DNA from: Nonomuraea spiralis
GTDB lineage: Bacteria > Actinomycetota > Actinomycetes > Streptosporangiales > Streptosporangiaceae
Direction: 5' to 3'
NCBI RefSeq assembly: GCF_014648435.1
Contig: NZ_BMRC01000007.1
Span: 186,001 to 250,000 of the forward strand
Length of the DNA: 64,000 nt
Numbering within the stretch: the first letter of the stretch is position 1; each line of letters begins with the position of its first letter. The notes beneath the pieces are model-generated. The model did no database searches and had not been told where the DNA came from. It saw only the letters and a list, made by a program, of their open reading frames with translations. Positions 54,493-62,709 of the stretch are shown here, piece by piece. A program made the position numbers and the translations under genes.

Positions 54493-55539
54493 GTGAGTTC
54501 ATGCCTGGACCGTGCGGTCCGCGAGTTGCGCGCGCTCCTGGGCCGGGGCGTCGCCGCCGAGCACGTCGGGGCCGCCGTGTCCGCCGCCATCGCCCCGCTG
54601 CTGCGGCACGACGCCCTGCGCCTGGTCGGCACCAGCCCGGCGACCGGGCTCGGCCAGGGCTCGTTCAGCTTCTGGCACCGGTACGAACGCGAGCTGGCCC
54701 TGTCGCTGCTCGCCCACCGCCGTGCCCACGGCGACCCCTGCCGGCCCGCGTCCCTGGCCCGGCTGCGGGTGCCGGTCGCGGTGGCCGGCGCCGCCGGGGG
54801 GAGGGCGCGGCGGGCGTTCGTGGCCTGCGGGGCCTCCGGCGAGCTGCGGCTGCTGCTGCGCGACCCGCGCGGCGGCGTCTGGGGCCTGCTCGGGCTGGTA
54901 CGCGCCTGCGACGAGCCGCCCTTCACCGAGGACGACCTGCGCAGGGCGGCACTTCTCGCCCCCGCCCTGATGACCGTGCTGCGCGGGTACGTCACCGCCG
55001 CCCCGCTGGCCCCCACCATGCCCGCCCTGCCCGCCGGGGTGATCGTCGTCGGCCCCGACCAGGGGATCCGCGCGGTGACCCCGCAGGCCCAGGCGTGGCT
55101 CGACCGGCTGCGCTGCCCCGACCGGCACGGCGTGCACGCCTGGCTGGCCGACACGTTCGTCACGGCGCTGGCGGCCGACGCCGTCGAGCACGTACGCGGC
55201 GCCGCCGCCGACCGGCCGATCATCTGCGCCCCGGCGGCCCGCTACGGCCGCTGGCTCGCCGTCGAGGGCCAGGCCCTGGACCAGGACGGCACGGGCGACG
55301 TGGCCGTGGTGATCCAGTCGGCCTCCGGCGCGCTGATGTTGCCCTCGTTCTGCGACTGGTACGCCCTCACCCCCCGCGAACGCGGCGTACTGGACCTGCT
55401 GTGCCGGGGAGCCGCCCCGAAACAGATCGCGCGGCTGCTCGACCTGTCCGGGCACACCGTGCACGACCACCTCAAAGCGGTCTTCCGCAAGACCGGCGCG
55501 AGCGGCCGGGACGAGCTCATGGCCGCCTTCACCACCTGA
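54493..55539 (+). CDS. LuxR-type regulator with GAF-like sensor
   Basis: 348 residues from GTG 54493. The long N-terminal part looks like a divergent GAF/PAS sensor. The C-terminus (about 285-345) is a LuxR/NarL helix-turn-helix with LTPRERGVLDLLCRGAAPKQ, then LSGHTVHDHLKAVFRKTGAS. It stands upstream of the crystallin-like gene in the same direction with an 86-base gap. It could control that gene and the opposite subtilase. Confidence 0.87.
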   Translation: MSSCLDRAVRELRALLGRGVAAEHVGAAVSAAIAPLLRHDALRLVGTSPATGLGQGSFSFWHRYERELALSLLAHRRAHGDPCRPASLARLRVPVAVAGAAGGRARRAFVACGASGELRLLLRDPRGGVWGLLGLVRACDEPPFTEDDLRRAALLAPALMTVLRGYVTAAPLAPTMPALPAGVIVVGPDQGIRAVTPQAQAWLDRLRCPDRHGVHAWLADTFVTALAADAVEHVRGAAADRPIICAPAARYGRWLAVEGQALDQDGTGDVAVVIQSASGALMLPSFCDWYALTPRERGVLDLLCRGAAPKQIARLLDLSGHTVHDHLKAVFRKTGASGRDELMAAFTT

Positions 55540-55625
55540 ACGCCATCCCCAACACTGGGGGGCTGTCCGCGCCGCCGCCCCGCCCGACCATGAAGGAGCA
55601 CACAGCACTACCAGGGGAGGCACCC

Positions 55626-56348
55626 ATGACCCAGATCTCAACCCCCGCCCGCCGCCAGGTCGAGCGTTTCCTGGAGTTCTCCGACCAAGTCGGGGGCCTG
55701 GAGGAGGCCGACGTACTGGCGCTCCTGCGCGACCAGGGCATCACCACGCTGGAGGCGCTCGTCGGCAAGGCGGTCCGGGCACCCCGCTCGGCGCCGCCCA
55801 CGCCGATGGACCCCGCCCGTACGCCGGCCCGGGCCGTCCGGGCTAAGATCGCGCCCGTGCAGCCCGTCACCCACCCCGCGCCCGCCATGGCGGTGGTCGT
55901 GGACGGCGTCGAGCACGACCCGGCGGACCTGACGCGGTACGACGGCCGTCCGCTGACGTACCTGTACCACCCCGAGCGCCTGACCGCGCTCACCGACGAC
56001 ACCGCGATCAACGGCGCCCTGTGGGCCTCGGCGCAACTGCGCGACCCGCGCCCGGCCACGCAGGGCCAGGTGCAGATGTTCGAGCACGTGGAGTACGGCG
56101 GCGACTGGTTCTGGTGCGGCGCGCGCCTGGCCCACAACGACCTGACCGACGTCTACCACGGCCCGCTGCACCTGCACGACTGGAACGACGTCATCAGCTC
56201 CATGGGCGCCACGAACTGCACGGTCCGCTACTACGAGCACATCAACTTCGCCGGCAGCTCCATCATCGTCTCCCCCTACTCCGACATCCCGACCCTCGTC
56301 CCCAGCGGCTGGAACGACCGCATCTCCTCGGTCTGGAACCACGGCTGA
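55626..56348 (+). CDS. Beta/gamma-crystallin-like (clostrillin/I36-type) protein, cytosolic
   Basis: 240 residues. The ribosome site GGGGAGG precedes ATG 55626. The N-terminal 100 residues are helical and Pro/Ala-rich. The last 100 residues have two crystallin Greek-key motifs: QMFEHVEYGGDWFWCG with WNDVISSM, and RYYEHINFAGSSIIV with WNDRISSV. The N/D-x-x-S-S pattern in both is the calcium-binding clamp of microbial crystallins. Unlike peptidase-inhibitor I36 proteins it lacks a signal peptide. It is convergent with an atypical subtilase, so an inhibitor or calcium-sensing role toward that protease is possible. Confidence 0.8.
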   Translation: MTQISTPARRQVERFLEFSDQVGGLEEADVLALLRDQGITTLEALVGKAVRAPRSAPPTPMDPARTPARAVRAKIAPVQPVTHPAPAMAVVVDGVEHDPADLTRYDGRPLTYLYHPERLTALTDDTAINGALWASAQLRDPRPATQGQVQMFEHVEYGGDWFWCGARLAHNDLTDVYHGPLHLHDWNDVISSMGATNCTVRYYEHINFAGSSIIVSPYSDIPTLVPSGWNDRISSVWNHG

Positions 56349-56355
56349 CCCCTGA

Positions 56356-56390
56356 CCCGCCGGCCCGCTGAGGGCCCTCTCCCCGGCGGG
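56356..56390. terminator. Hairpin between convergent crystallin-like and subtilase genes
   Basis: CCCGCCGG (56356-56363) pairs perfectly with CCGGCGGG (56383-56390). A further GC-rich repeat, GGCGGC...GCCGCC, follows before the subtilase stop. It lies eight bases after the crystallin-like stop. Confidence 0.55.
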
Positions 56391-56442
56391 CGGCGGCACC
56401 GCGTACCCGTGTCGCGCGCGGGCACGCGGCGCCGCCGCGCCT

Positions 56443-57792
56443 TCAGGCGGCCTGGACGCGGTGCGAGCGGAGCGCGGCCAGGACGGCGGGCGGGTTGACG
56501 ATGCCGTAGCCGTAGTCATGGTCGAAGCCGACCGTGCTGCGGTCCTCGGCGGTGCGGTCGAGCAGCGTGCGGAGCTGCGCGGGCGACAGCTTGGCCGAGG
56601 TGTGGCGGGTGCGCAGGGCGGCGATGACGCCGGCGACGACCGGGCAGGAGGTGGAGGTGCCGGTGTCGGGCGTGCCGGGCCCGCCGATCTCCGAGCCGAT
56701 GTAGTGGGTGTACGCGGTCAGGTCGGGCTTGTGGTCGCCGAGCCGGGCCGGCCCTTGCGAGGAGTAGCCGACACGCTCGCCGTGGGTGTCGACCCCGGCC
56801 ACCGTGACCACCTTGGGATGGCCGTTGCCGCCGACGATGTCGGTGAACCCGCAGTCCGCCGCCGGACAGTCGCGGCCGCAGTTGCCCGCCGCGAACACGA
56901 TGTCGGCCCCGGCGTGCTCCAGGTTGGAGATCATGACGTTGAACGGGTGCGCCGGATTGTCGGAGTAGTTGCCGGGATGGCCGGGCGGGAAGTCCTGCTC
57001 CGGGTTGTACAGCCCCCAGCTGTTGCTGACGACCATCGAACGGGACTCGGCGGGCATCGCCTCCAGCAGCCCGCGCAGATGGGTGTAGGCGGCCACGGCG
57101 TCGGACAGCATGCCCTCGACCGAGCCCTTCCTGCTCCGCAGGACGGCGATGTCGAGCAGCGTCGAGCGCGGCGCGGCGAGCTGGGTGTTGAACGCGCACA
57201 GGCTGCCGTGCTCGACCGGGTAGGCGCCGGGGGTCGGGGTGACGCCCGGCGGGGCCCAACTGCGCGCGGCGTCCAGGGTGACCTGGCGGCCGAGCTTGCC
57301 GCTCACGTGGTCGGCGTTGACGCCACCGTCCACGACGGCCAGGGTGACGCCGTGGCCGTCGTAGCCGGCCGCGCGCAGGTCGTTGACGCGCAGCAGCCGT
57401 TCGACGTCGTGCCAGTCGCCGACGGGGCCGGTGTCGGCGCAGGTGAGGTGCGGGCGGATGACCGGGTCGGCGAACACGCCGACGATCTCGCGTACGGACG
57501 ACGACAGCAGCGCCAGCCTGGACGTCAGGTCGTCGTCGGCGAGCTCGCCGCGCACCAGCACGCTGGCGTGCTCGGCCGACAGGGAGAAGCCGCGCGGCCG
57601 GCTCAGCGCCGACAGCAGGCCGCCCGAGGGCGAGCTGGGCATCGCACGCGCCAGGGCCAAGGGGGCGAACGCCTGGTCCAGGACGATTCCCGGCAGGTCA
57701 CCTGCCACGTCGGCGACCGTGGCGGTGACGCCGGGGTCGAGGACGGCTTCGACGGTTTCGCGGGCGGGGCGGAGCTGGATCAGGACACGCAA
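56443..57792 (-). CDS. Atypical cytosolic subtilisin-like (S8) peptidase
   Basis: 449 residues. I chose TTG 57792 because AAAGGAG is seven bases upstream and earlier codons have no support. There is no signal peptide. After about 140 N-terminal residues without a recognised domain come catalytic Asp155 (VVDGGVN), His195 in EHGSLCA rather than HGTHVAG, oxyanion Asn304 and Ser380 in GTSTSCPVVAG. The Cys-Ser-Cys surroundings and paired Cys near 305-314 are unusual. A processing or regulatory protease is more likely than a digestive one. Its promoter holds a palindrome also found before the secreted LLD-repeat gene. Confidence 0.88.
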   Translation of the reverse strand: MRVLIQLRPARETVEAVLDPGVTATVADVAGDLPGIVLDQAFAPLALARAMPSSPSGGLLSALSRPRGFSLSAEHASVLVRGELADDDLTSRLALLSSSVREIVGVFADPVIRPHLTCADTGPVGDWHDVERLLRVNDLRAAGYDGHGVTLAVVDGGVNADHVSGKLGRQVTLDAARSWAPPGVTPTPGAYPVEHGSLCAFNTQLAAPRSTLLDIAVLRSRKGSVEGMLSDAVAAYTHLRGLLEAMPAESRSMVVSNSWGLYNPEQDFPPGHPGNYSDNPAHPFNVMISNLEHAGADIVFAAGNCGRDCPAADCGFTDIVGGNGHPKVVTVAGVDTHGERVGYSSQGPARLGDHKPDLTAYTHYIGSEIGGPGTPDTGTSTSCPVVAGVIAALRTRHTSAKLSPAQLRTLLDRTAEDRSTVGFDHDYGYGIVNPPAVLAALRSHRVQAA

Positions 57793-57855
57793 GGCTCCAC
57801 TCCTTTCTCTGGACGGGATGGGAGAGTCGTTGCCTTCTCCTTGTAAATACCCGTT

Positions 57856-57871
57856 GTAGTTAATCAACTAC
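57856..57871. promoter_or_regulatory. Palindrome GTAGTT-AATC-AACTAC upstream of the atypical subtilase
   Basis: Perfect 6-bp arms around AATC, 64 bases before the TTG start on the other strand. The same element with 13 of 16 identical positions occurs at 60420-60435, suggesting a shared regulator. It also covers the end of the EamA remnant. Confidence 0.5.
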
Positions 57872-58192
57872 TTATGGTAGCGATAGCACTGCCTTGCCAG
57901 AGAGGTCACCTCTTTGTCGCCGCCCTGCCGGGACGGACGCCGCCGGGTCGCGGTCTGGGCGAGCAGCGCCCCGGACAACATGACCGCGCCGCCCGCGACC
58001 TGGAACCCGCCCATCCCCGCTCGCGACCACCACCATCCACAGGAAGGCGGCCAGTACGGGCAGCGTCCGGGCGCCGGCGGCGGGCGTGACGGACACCGTG
58101 AACGCCCCCCACCGCAGATCCCACGGACGCGCGAACGGGATCAGCGCCAGGGCCGCGCCCGCCATCCCCCAGGCGATCAGCCCGAGCGGGTG
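57868..58192 (-). pseudogene. EamA/DMT-type transporter remnant
   Basis: Minus-strand frame A (about 58192-58020) reads PLGLIAWGMAGAALALIPFA, then WDLRW and TLPVLAAFLWMVVVAS, like a helix pair of the second EamA half. It breaks, and frame B (about 58018-57868) continues GFQVAGGAVMLSGALLAQTA and stops at TAG 57868, like the last EamA helix. The joining helices and the whole first half (about 200 residues) are missing. It is best read as a decayed drug/metabolite transporter; a sequencing indel alone would not explain the missing parts. The rest of the 510-base gap (57793-58302) is promoter sequence for the flanking genes. Confidence 0.55.
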
Positions 58193-58302
58193 CCCCTTCC
58201 TCCGCTTCCCCCGCAGGCGGCGGCCTGTGCCCTCGCGGCCGGGATCGCCCGTTCCGCCGGCGGTCGCCACCGCGCCGGGCGGGTGACCTCTAGCATTTCC
58301 CT

Positions 58303-58962
58303 GTGACCACCTACGACGACCATGACGTGTTCGAGCACCTGAACGTCTCGGCCCTGCCTCAGCGCCAGCAGCGGATCCTGGCCGCGATCCGCGACTGGGT
58401 GGTCGGACACGGCTACGCGCCGAGCGCGCGCGAGATCGGCCAGGCGGTCGGGCTGCGCTCGCCCTCGTCGGTCTCCCGGCACCTGAGAAGCCTGGAGGAG
58501 AAGGGCTTCCTCAGCCGCGGCCGGGCGGCGACCCGCCCGATCGACGTACGCCTGTTCCTGCGGCCCCCGTCGTCCGGGTCCGGGGGAGACATGGTGAGCG
58601 TCCCCGTGGTCGGCGACATCGCCGCGGGCGCGCCGATCCTGGCCGACGAGCACCTCGACGACACCCTGACCCTGCCCCGCGACCTCACCGGCCGCGGCAC
58701 CGTCTTCGGCCTGCGGGTGCGCGGCGACTCGATGGTCGACGCGGCGATCTGCGACGGCGACATCGTCGTGGTGCGCCAGCAGCCCGAGGCCCATTCGGGC
58801 CAGATCGTCGCCGCGATGATCGACGGCGAGGCCACGGTCAAGGTGTTCCGCCGGCGCGGCGGGCACGTCCTGCTCGAACCGCGCAACCCCCGCTACGACG
58901 TCATCGACGGCGACGAGGCCGTGGTGCTGGGCATCGTGGTCTCGGTCCTGCGCAGCGTGTAG
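58303..58962 (+). CDS. lexA: LexA-type repressor
   Basis: 219 residues. The winged helix (about 18-82) includes APSAREIGQAVGLRSPSSVS. The self-cleavage site is Ala108-Gly109 (DIAAGAP), with Ser143 (GDSM) and Lys180 as the dyad. All catalytic parts are present, so DNA-damage-induced autocleavage with RecA is expected. TAGCAT (58291-58296) sits six bases before GTG 58303, so it looks leaderless. Whether it is the only LexA or a paralogue cannot be told here. Confidence 0.9.
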   Translation: MTTYDDHDVFEHLNVSALPQRQQRILAAIRDWVVGHGYAPSAREIGQAVGLRSPSSVSRHLRSLEEKGFLSRGRAATRPIDVRLFLRPPSSGSGGDMVSVPVVGDIAAGAPILADEHLDDTLTLPRDLTGRGTVFGLRVRGDSMVDAAICDGDIVVVRQQPEAHSGQIVAAMIDGEATVKVFRRRGGHVLLEPRNPRYDVIDGDEAVVLGIVVSVLRSV

Positions 58963-58965
58963 CGC

Positions 58966-59559
58966 TCAGCCGGCCGCGGGGGTCCAGAAGCGTTCGTGGT
59001 TGGCGGTGGTCGACAGCGAGCGGGGATCGGCGCGGTCGAGGTAGAGGGTGCCGTTCAGGTGGTCGGTCTCGTGCTGGGCGATCCGCGCCGGCCAGCCGGA
59101 CAACTCCGTCTCGTACGCGCGCCCGCCGCCGTCGAGGGCCGACAACCGTACCCGGGCGTGGCGGGAGACGACCGCGGTCAGCCCCTCCACGCTGAGGCAG
59201 CCCTCGTGGAAGGCGCGGTAGCCGGTGCCGATCGGCGTGACGACCGGGTTGACGAGTTCCAGCGGCGGTTGCGGCACACGTTCGCGCTCGGCGGCGAGGC
59301 CGGGCGGCAGTTCGGCGGGATCCTCGATGACCGCGAGCGCCAGCGGGATGCCGACCTGCGGCGCGGCGAGGCCCACGCCGACGCCCGGAAGGTGCCTGAA
59401 CATCGCGTCGAGCAGCTCGCGCAGGAGTCCGTCGGAGAGCTGGCCGTCGTACGGCTCGGCCGTCCGGCGCAGCACGGGGTCGCCGATCTGGGTGACGGAC
59501 CACGGCCTGGGGGCCGCCAGCAGGGCGTGCACCCGCTCGGTCAGCTCCTCGGCGCTCAC
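58966..59559 (-). CDS. def: Peptide deformylase
   Basis: 197 residues. All three motifs are present: GVGLAAPQVG, EGCLSV with metal Cys121, and HETDH with His163, Glu164, His167. It removes the N-formyl group from new proteins. Convergent with LexA, three bases apart. Actinomycetes usually have several copies, so this may be a secondary one. Start GTG 59559. Confidence 0.93.
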   Translation of the reverse strand: MSAEELTERVHALLAAPRPWSVTQIGDPVLRRTAEPYDGQLSDGLLRELLDAMFRHLPGVGVGLAAPQVGIPLALAVIEDPAELPPGLAAERERVPQPPLELVNPVVTPIGTGYRAFHEGCLSVEGLTAVVSRHARVRLSALDGGGRAYETELSGWPARIAQHETDHLNGTLYLDRADPRSLSTTANHERFWTPAAG

Positions 59560-59725
59560 GACCGGCCGCCCGCCGGGCCGGGGATGTAAGGGATGTTCAT
59601 GGGCTAAGGGGGTCCTTTCGCTCGACGGTCACCCAGCAGACGGTAGAGCATGCGGGTGCCGCGAGCCCGCGCCCGGCCCGTTTCATCCGGTTTGAACTGC
59701 AGAAACGCGGCTACCATCCGAGTGC

Positions 59726-60358
59726 ATGAGCATCTGGTTGCCGCTCGACGCCGTACCCCGCCTCGCGGGCGCGGTGGCCGTCGGGATCGCGGCCGGCGTG
59801 GCCGTCGGGCTGCCGGCCGACGCCCCGCTGGGCGCGCTGACCGCCATCGCCGTGACCGAGCTGGTGTTCGTCGTGGCGGGCTGGGCGGTGATGTGGCCGA
59901 TGGACGCCGACGCCACCCACCGCAACGTCCGGCGCGAGGACTTCCGGCCCGTCGCCGAGGAACTGGTGGTCGTCGGGGTCGCGTCGTGCGGGCTGGTCGC
60001 CATCGTGCTGCTGCTCCTGCGCGGCGGGCCCGACACCGGCCACGTCGCCGCCGCCACCGCGCTCTGCGGCGTGTTCATGGCCTGGGCCGCCCTCCACCTC
60101 ATGTACGCGACCCGCTACGCCTACGCCTACTACACAGGAGCCGGCGGCATCGACTTCAACTCCGAGCAGCCGCCCGCGTACCGGGACTTCTTCTACTTCA
60201 GTTACAACCTCGGCATGACGTACCAGGTGTCGGACACGTCCGTTTCGAGCTCGGCGATCCGCGCGGTGGTCCTGCGGCACACCCTCCTGTCGTACGTCTT
60301 CGGCACCGGCATCCTCGCCACCGCCATCAACCTCGTGGCCGGGATGATCACGGGCTGA
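59726..60358 (+). CDS. DUF1345 membrane protein
   Basis: 210 residues with about five membrane helices. The family mark is RDFFYFSYNLGMTYQVSDT in the cytoplasmic-loop region followed by a final helix. Function unknown; homologues occur widely in actinobacteria. TACCAT with TTGAAC upstream at 59692-59697 is a weak promoter with too short a spacer. ATG 59726 has no clear ribosome site. The 166-base gap before it holds nothing else recognisable. Confidence 0.85.
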   Translation: MSIWLPLDAVPRLAGAVAVGIAAGVAVGLPADAPLGALTAIAVTELVFVVAGWAVMWPMDADATHRNVRREDFRPVAEELVVVGVASCGLVAIVLLLLRGGPDTGHVAAATALCGVFMAWAALHLMYATRYAYAYYTGAGGIDFNSEQPPAYRDFFYFSYNLGMTYQVSDTSVSSSAIRAVVLRHTLLSYVFGTGILATAINLVAGMITG

Positions 60359-60419
60359 ATCGCCGCACGTCGGAGCAGGCCGGTTGTCTTGGGTAAAGAG
60401 GGCTGGAAACAATCATAGA

Positions 60420-60435
60420 GTAGTTGATCCACTGC
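60420..60435. promoter_or_regulatory. Degenerate copy of the GTAGTT..AACTAC palindrome
   Basis: GTAGTTGATCCACTGC matches the element at 57856 at 13 of 16 positions and is followed by a similar TATGGGTAATGATCGC tract. It lies 52 bases before ATG 60487. It is a candidate shared operator with the atypical subtilase. Confidence 0.45.
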
Positions 60436-60486
60436 TATGGGTAATGATCGCTGCGGATGATCACGTAATGCCACAGGGAGGCACCC

Positions 60487-61470
60487 ATGTGCAGAAGAAC
60501 GATCGCCGTCGCCGGTCTGGCCACCATGGGCCTGCTGGCGGCGGCCGGCCCGGCGACGGCCGAGGAGGGTGACCGGAGCGCCGCGCCGTGCGTCGCCGCC
60601 AGGGTCCAGGTCGCCGGAGGGCAGTCGATCACGCTGCTCGACACCCCGATCGTACGGGCGCTCCTTCAGGGACTCGTCCGCCCGGCGGAGGAGACCGGAC
60701 CGACGGACGAATTCGGTGCGACGGGGGCCACCGGCCAGGCGTTCCTCACGGCGGAGACGTCGTTCGCCGCGACCGCCGAGTTCCCCGGCCTGCTCGACGA
60801 CTTCCTGCTCGACGACTTCCTGCTCGACGATTTCCTGCTCGACGATGACGACCCCGGCACGGCGGCAGGTACGGCGGCCGGCACGGACACCGGAACGACG
60901 GCCGGCACAGACGTCGGCACGGCGGCTGACACGGCGGCCGGCACGGACGCCGAGCAGGTTCTCGAACCGCTCGTCATCACTGCCCTGGGATGCGGCCAGG
61001 CCGAGGACACCTTGGAGGCCGGGGCGGAGCCGGCCAGGGCGGAGCCGGCGTCCCTGCTGGACGCCGCGGGCGCCGCGGCGGTCCTCGAAGCGCTGGTGAA
61101 CCGGCCCGCGATGTGCACCGCCGACGGCGCTGCGGCCGACACCGCCGGGGCCGACACCGCCGGGACGGCGGGCGACGTCAGCGCGTCGCGGATGTCGCTG
61201 CTCGACGCGATCGGCGTCAGGAGGACCCTGGACATGCTGATCGGCAGGCCGTCGGTGGTCTGCGCGGCCGACGGGACCATGTCTCTGTACGACACCACGT
61301 CCCCGTACGGCACCGCGTCTTTCAACGGCACCGGGTCGGCCGGTGTGCCTCTGTCCGCCGACATGCCGATGTCCTCGTACCAGCCCATGTCGGCCGTCGC
61401 TCCGCAGGAGCGGCGCTCGGTCCTGGACGCGCTCGGGATCAGGGGCCTGCTCGACGGGCTCCTGGGCTGA
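60487..61470 (+). CDS. Secreted repeat protein of unknown family (LLD repeats, Thr/Ala/Gly linker)
   Basis: 327 residues. A signal peptide (about 1-25, cleavage near ATA) precedes an acidic chain. Four copies of a motif LLD-x2-G-I/A-R-x2-L-D/E-x-L-I/V-x-RP are visible at about 48-66, 188-207, 237-255 and 310-326, and two are followed by CxADG. Residues 102-121 are LLDDF tandem repeats, and 124-155 is a Thr/Ala/Gly/Asp linker. Net charge is strongly negative; calcium binding or adhesion to a surface is possible. There is no sortase signal, no membrane helix at the end and no known catalytic motif. I recognise no family. The ribosome site GGGAGGCACCC is the same as before the crystallin-like gene. 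Confidence 0.75.
   Translation: MCRRTIAVAGLATMGLLAAAGPATAEEGDRSAAPCVAARVQVAGGQSITLLDTPIVRALLQGLVRPAEETGPTDEFGATGATGQAFLTAETSFAATAEFPGLLDDFLLDDFLLDDFLLDDDDPGTAAGTAAGTDTGTTAGTDVGTAADTAAGTDAEQVLEPLVITALGCGQAEDTLEAGAEPARAEPASLLDAAGAAAVLEALVNRPAMCTADGAAADTAGADTAGTAGDVSASRMSLLDAIGVRRTLDMLIGRPSVVCAADGTMSLYDTTSPYGTASFNGTGSAGVPLSADMPMSSYQPMSAVAPQERRSVLDALGIRGLLDGLLG
60791..60849. repeat. 15-bp tandem repeat coding LLDDF
   Basis: Unit CTGCTCGACGACTTC repeats almost four times with one or two changes, giving FLLDDFLLDDFLLDD. It is inside the secreted repeat gene and likely varies in copy number. Confidence 0.85.
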
Positions 61471-61508
61471 GAAGGCGGGCCGGCCGCGATCCCGGGAAGG
61501 GCTTGCCC

Positions 61509-61532
61509 GGAGGGCTCCTGCGGCGGCCCTCC
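61509..61532 (+). terminator. Hairpin after the secreted repeat gene
   Basis: GGAGGGC (61509-61515) pairs with GCCCTCC (61526-61532), loop of ten bases, 39 bases beyond the stop. Confidence 0.45.
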
Positions 61533-61540
61533 GCGTGGTA

Positions 61541-61558
61541 GCTTGCGGGCGGGCAAGC
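61541..61558. promoter_or_regulatory. Inverted repeat GCTTGC-N6-GCAAGC before the methyltransferase
   Basis: Perfect 6-bp arms, 32 bases upstream of GTG 61590. It could be a repressor site for the methyltransferase gene. Confidence 0.4.
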
Positions 61559-61589
61559 CTTGATCCCATGGGAAGAGGGGGCTGCGGCC

Positions 61590-62636
61590 GTGACAGGCAC
61601 CGGCGAAGAAAGCGCTCGTCCGACGGAGTGGGAGGCGGCATGGGCGGTGCTCGCCCCCGTGACCGACATGGTCACCCCGATGGCCGTGCGTGTGGCGGCC
61701 ACCCTGCGTCTGACCGATCTGCTGGCAGGTGACGCGCTGCCCGTCGAGGAGCTGGCCCGCCGTACCGGCTCCGACGCCGACGCGCTGGGCCGCGTGCTGC
61801 GCCACCTGGTCTGCCACGGCGTCTACACCGAACCCGGGCCCGGCGTGTTCGCAGTCAACGGCCCCGCCGAGCTGCTGGCCTCCGGCCACCCGTCCATGAT
61901 GCGCGAACGGCTCGACCTCGACGGCTTCGGCGGGCAGATGGACGTCGCGTTCACCGGCCTGCTGCACACCGTACGCACCGGGGGCCCGGCGTGGGAGGCG
62001 GTCTTCGGCGTCCCCATCTGGAGCCATCTGGCCGAGCACCGCAAGCTGGGCGAGTCGTTCGACGGCCTGATGGCCGGCGGCGCCGAGGACCTCAGCGACG
62101 TCGTCGAGGGCTACGACTGGTCCGGCGTGGGCCACGTGGTCGACGTCGGCGGCGGCACGGGCGCCCTGATCGCCGAGGTGCTGAGTGCCCGTCCCGGGCT
62201 GCGGGCCACGCTCGTCGACCTGCCTGACACGCTGGAGCGGGGCCGCAGCTTCCTGGCCGGACGCGGGCTGGACGGGCGGTGCGAGTTCGCCGGGCAGAGC
62301 TTCTTCGAGCCGCTGCCCGCGGGCGGCGACGTCTACGTGCTCAGGCGGGTGATCCACGACTGGGGCGACAAGGACGCCGAGCGCATCCTGCGGCGCTGCG
62401 CCGACGCCGCCGGGCCGCGCGGACGGGTCGTCATGATCGAGTCGCGTGGCGGCTCCGGCGACGACCCGGCCATGTTCGCCGAGATGAACCTGCGCATGCT
62501 CGTGCTCAGCGGCGGCCGCGAGCGCACCGTCGGCGACTACGCCGCCATCGCCACCGGCGCCGGGCTCGACGTGGCCGGCGTCCACGACACCCCGCTCGGC
62601 AACGTCATCCTCGACTGCACCCCGCGGAACGTCTGA
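61590..62636 (+). CDS. O-methyltransferase (PF00891-type, SAM-dependent)
   Basis: 348 residues. The N-terminal dimerisation winged helix (about 15-100) is followed by the SAM domain with DVGGGTGALIAEVL and VIHDWGDKDAERILRR, in which His is the family's catalytic base. Secondary-metabolite O-methyltransferases of this type act on phenols and anthracyclines. GTG 61590 is preferred; TTG 61560 would add ten residues. No biosynthetic cluster is nearby. Confidence 0.88.
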   Translation: MTGTGEESARPTEWEAAWAVLAPVTDMVTPMAVRVAATLRLTDLLAGDALPVEELARRTGSDADALGRVLRHLVCHGVYTEPGPGVFAVNGPAELLASGHPSMMRERLDLDGFGGQMDVAFTGLLHTVRTGGPAWEAVFGVPIWSHLAEHRKLGESFDGLMAGGAEDLSDVVEGYDWSGVGHVVDVGGGTGALIAEVLSARPGLRATLVDLPDTLERGRSFLAGRGLDGRCEFAGQSFFEPLPAGGDVYVLRRVIHDWGDKDAERILRRCADAAGPRGRVVMIESRGGSGDDPAMFAEMNLRMLVLSGGRERTVGDYAAIATGAGLDVAGVHDTPLGNVILDCTPRNV

Positions 62637-62709
62637 CACCCCGGGAAAACCATTCGACGGCCCCCTGAAACGCGGTGCCATACTCGGTCACCTGTACGCG
62701 AAGGAGGTC

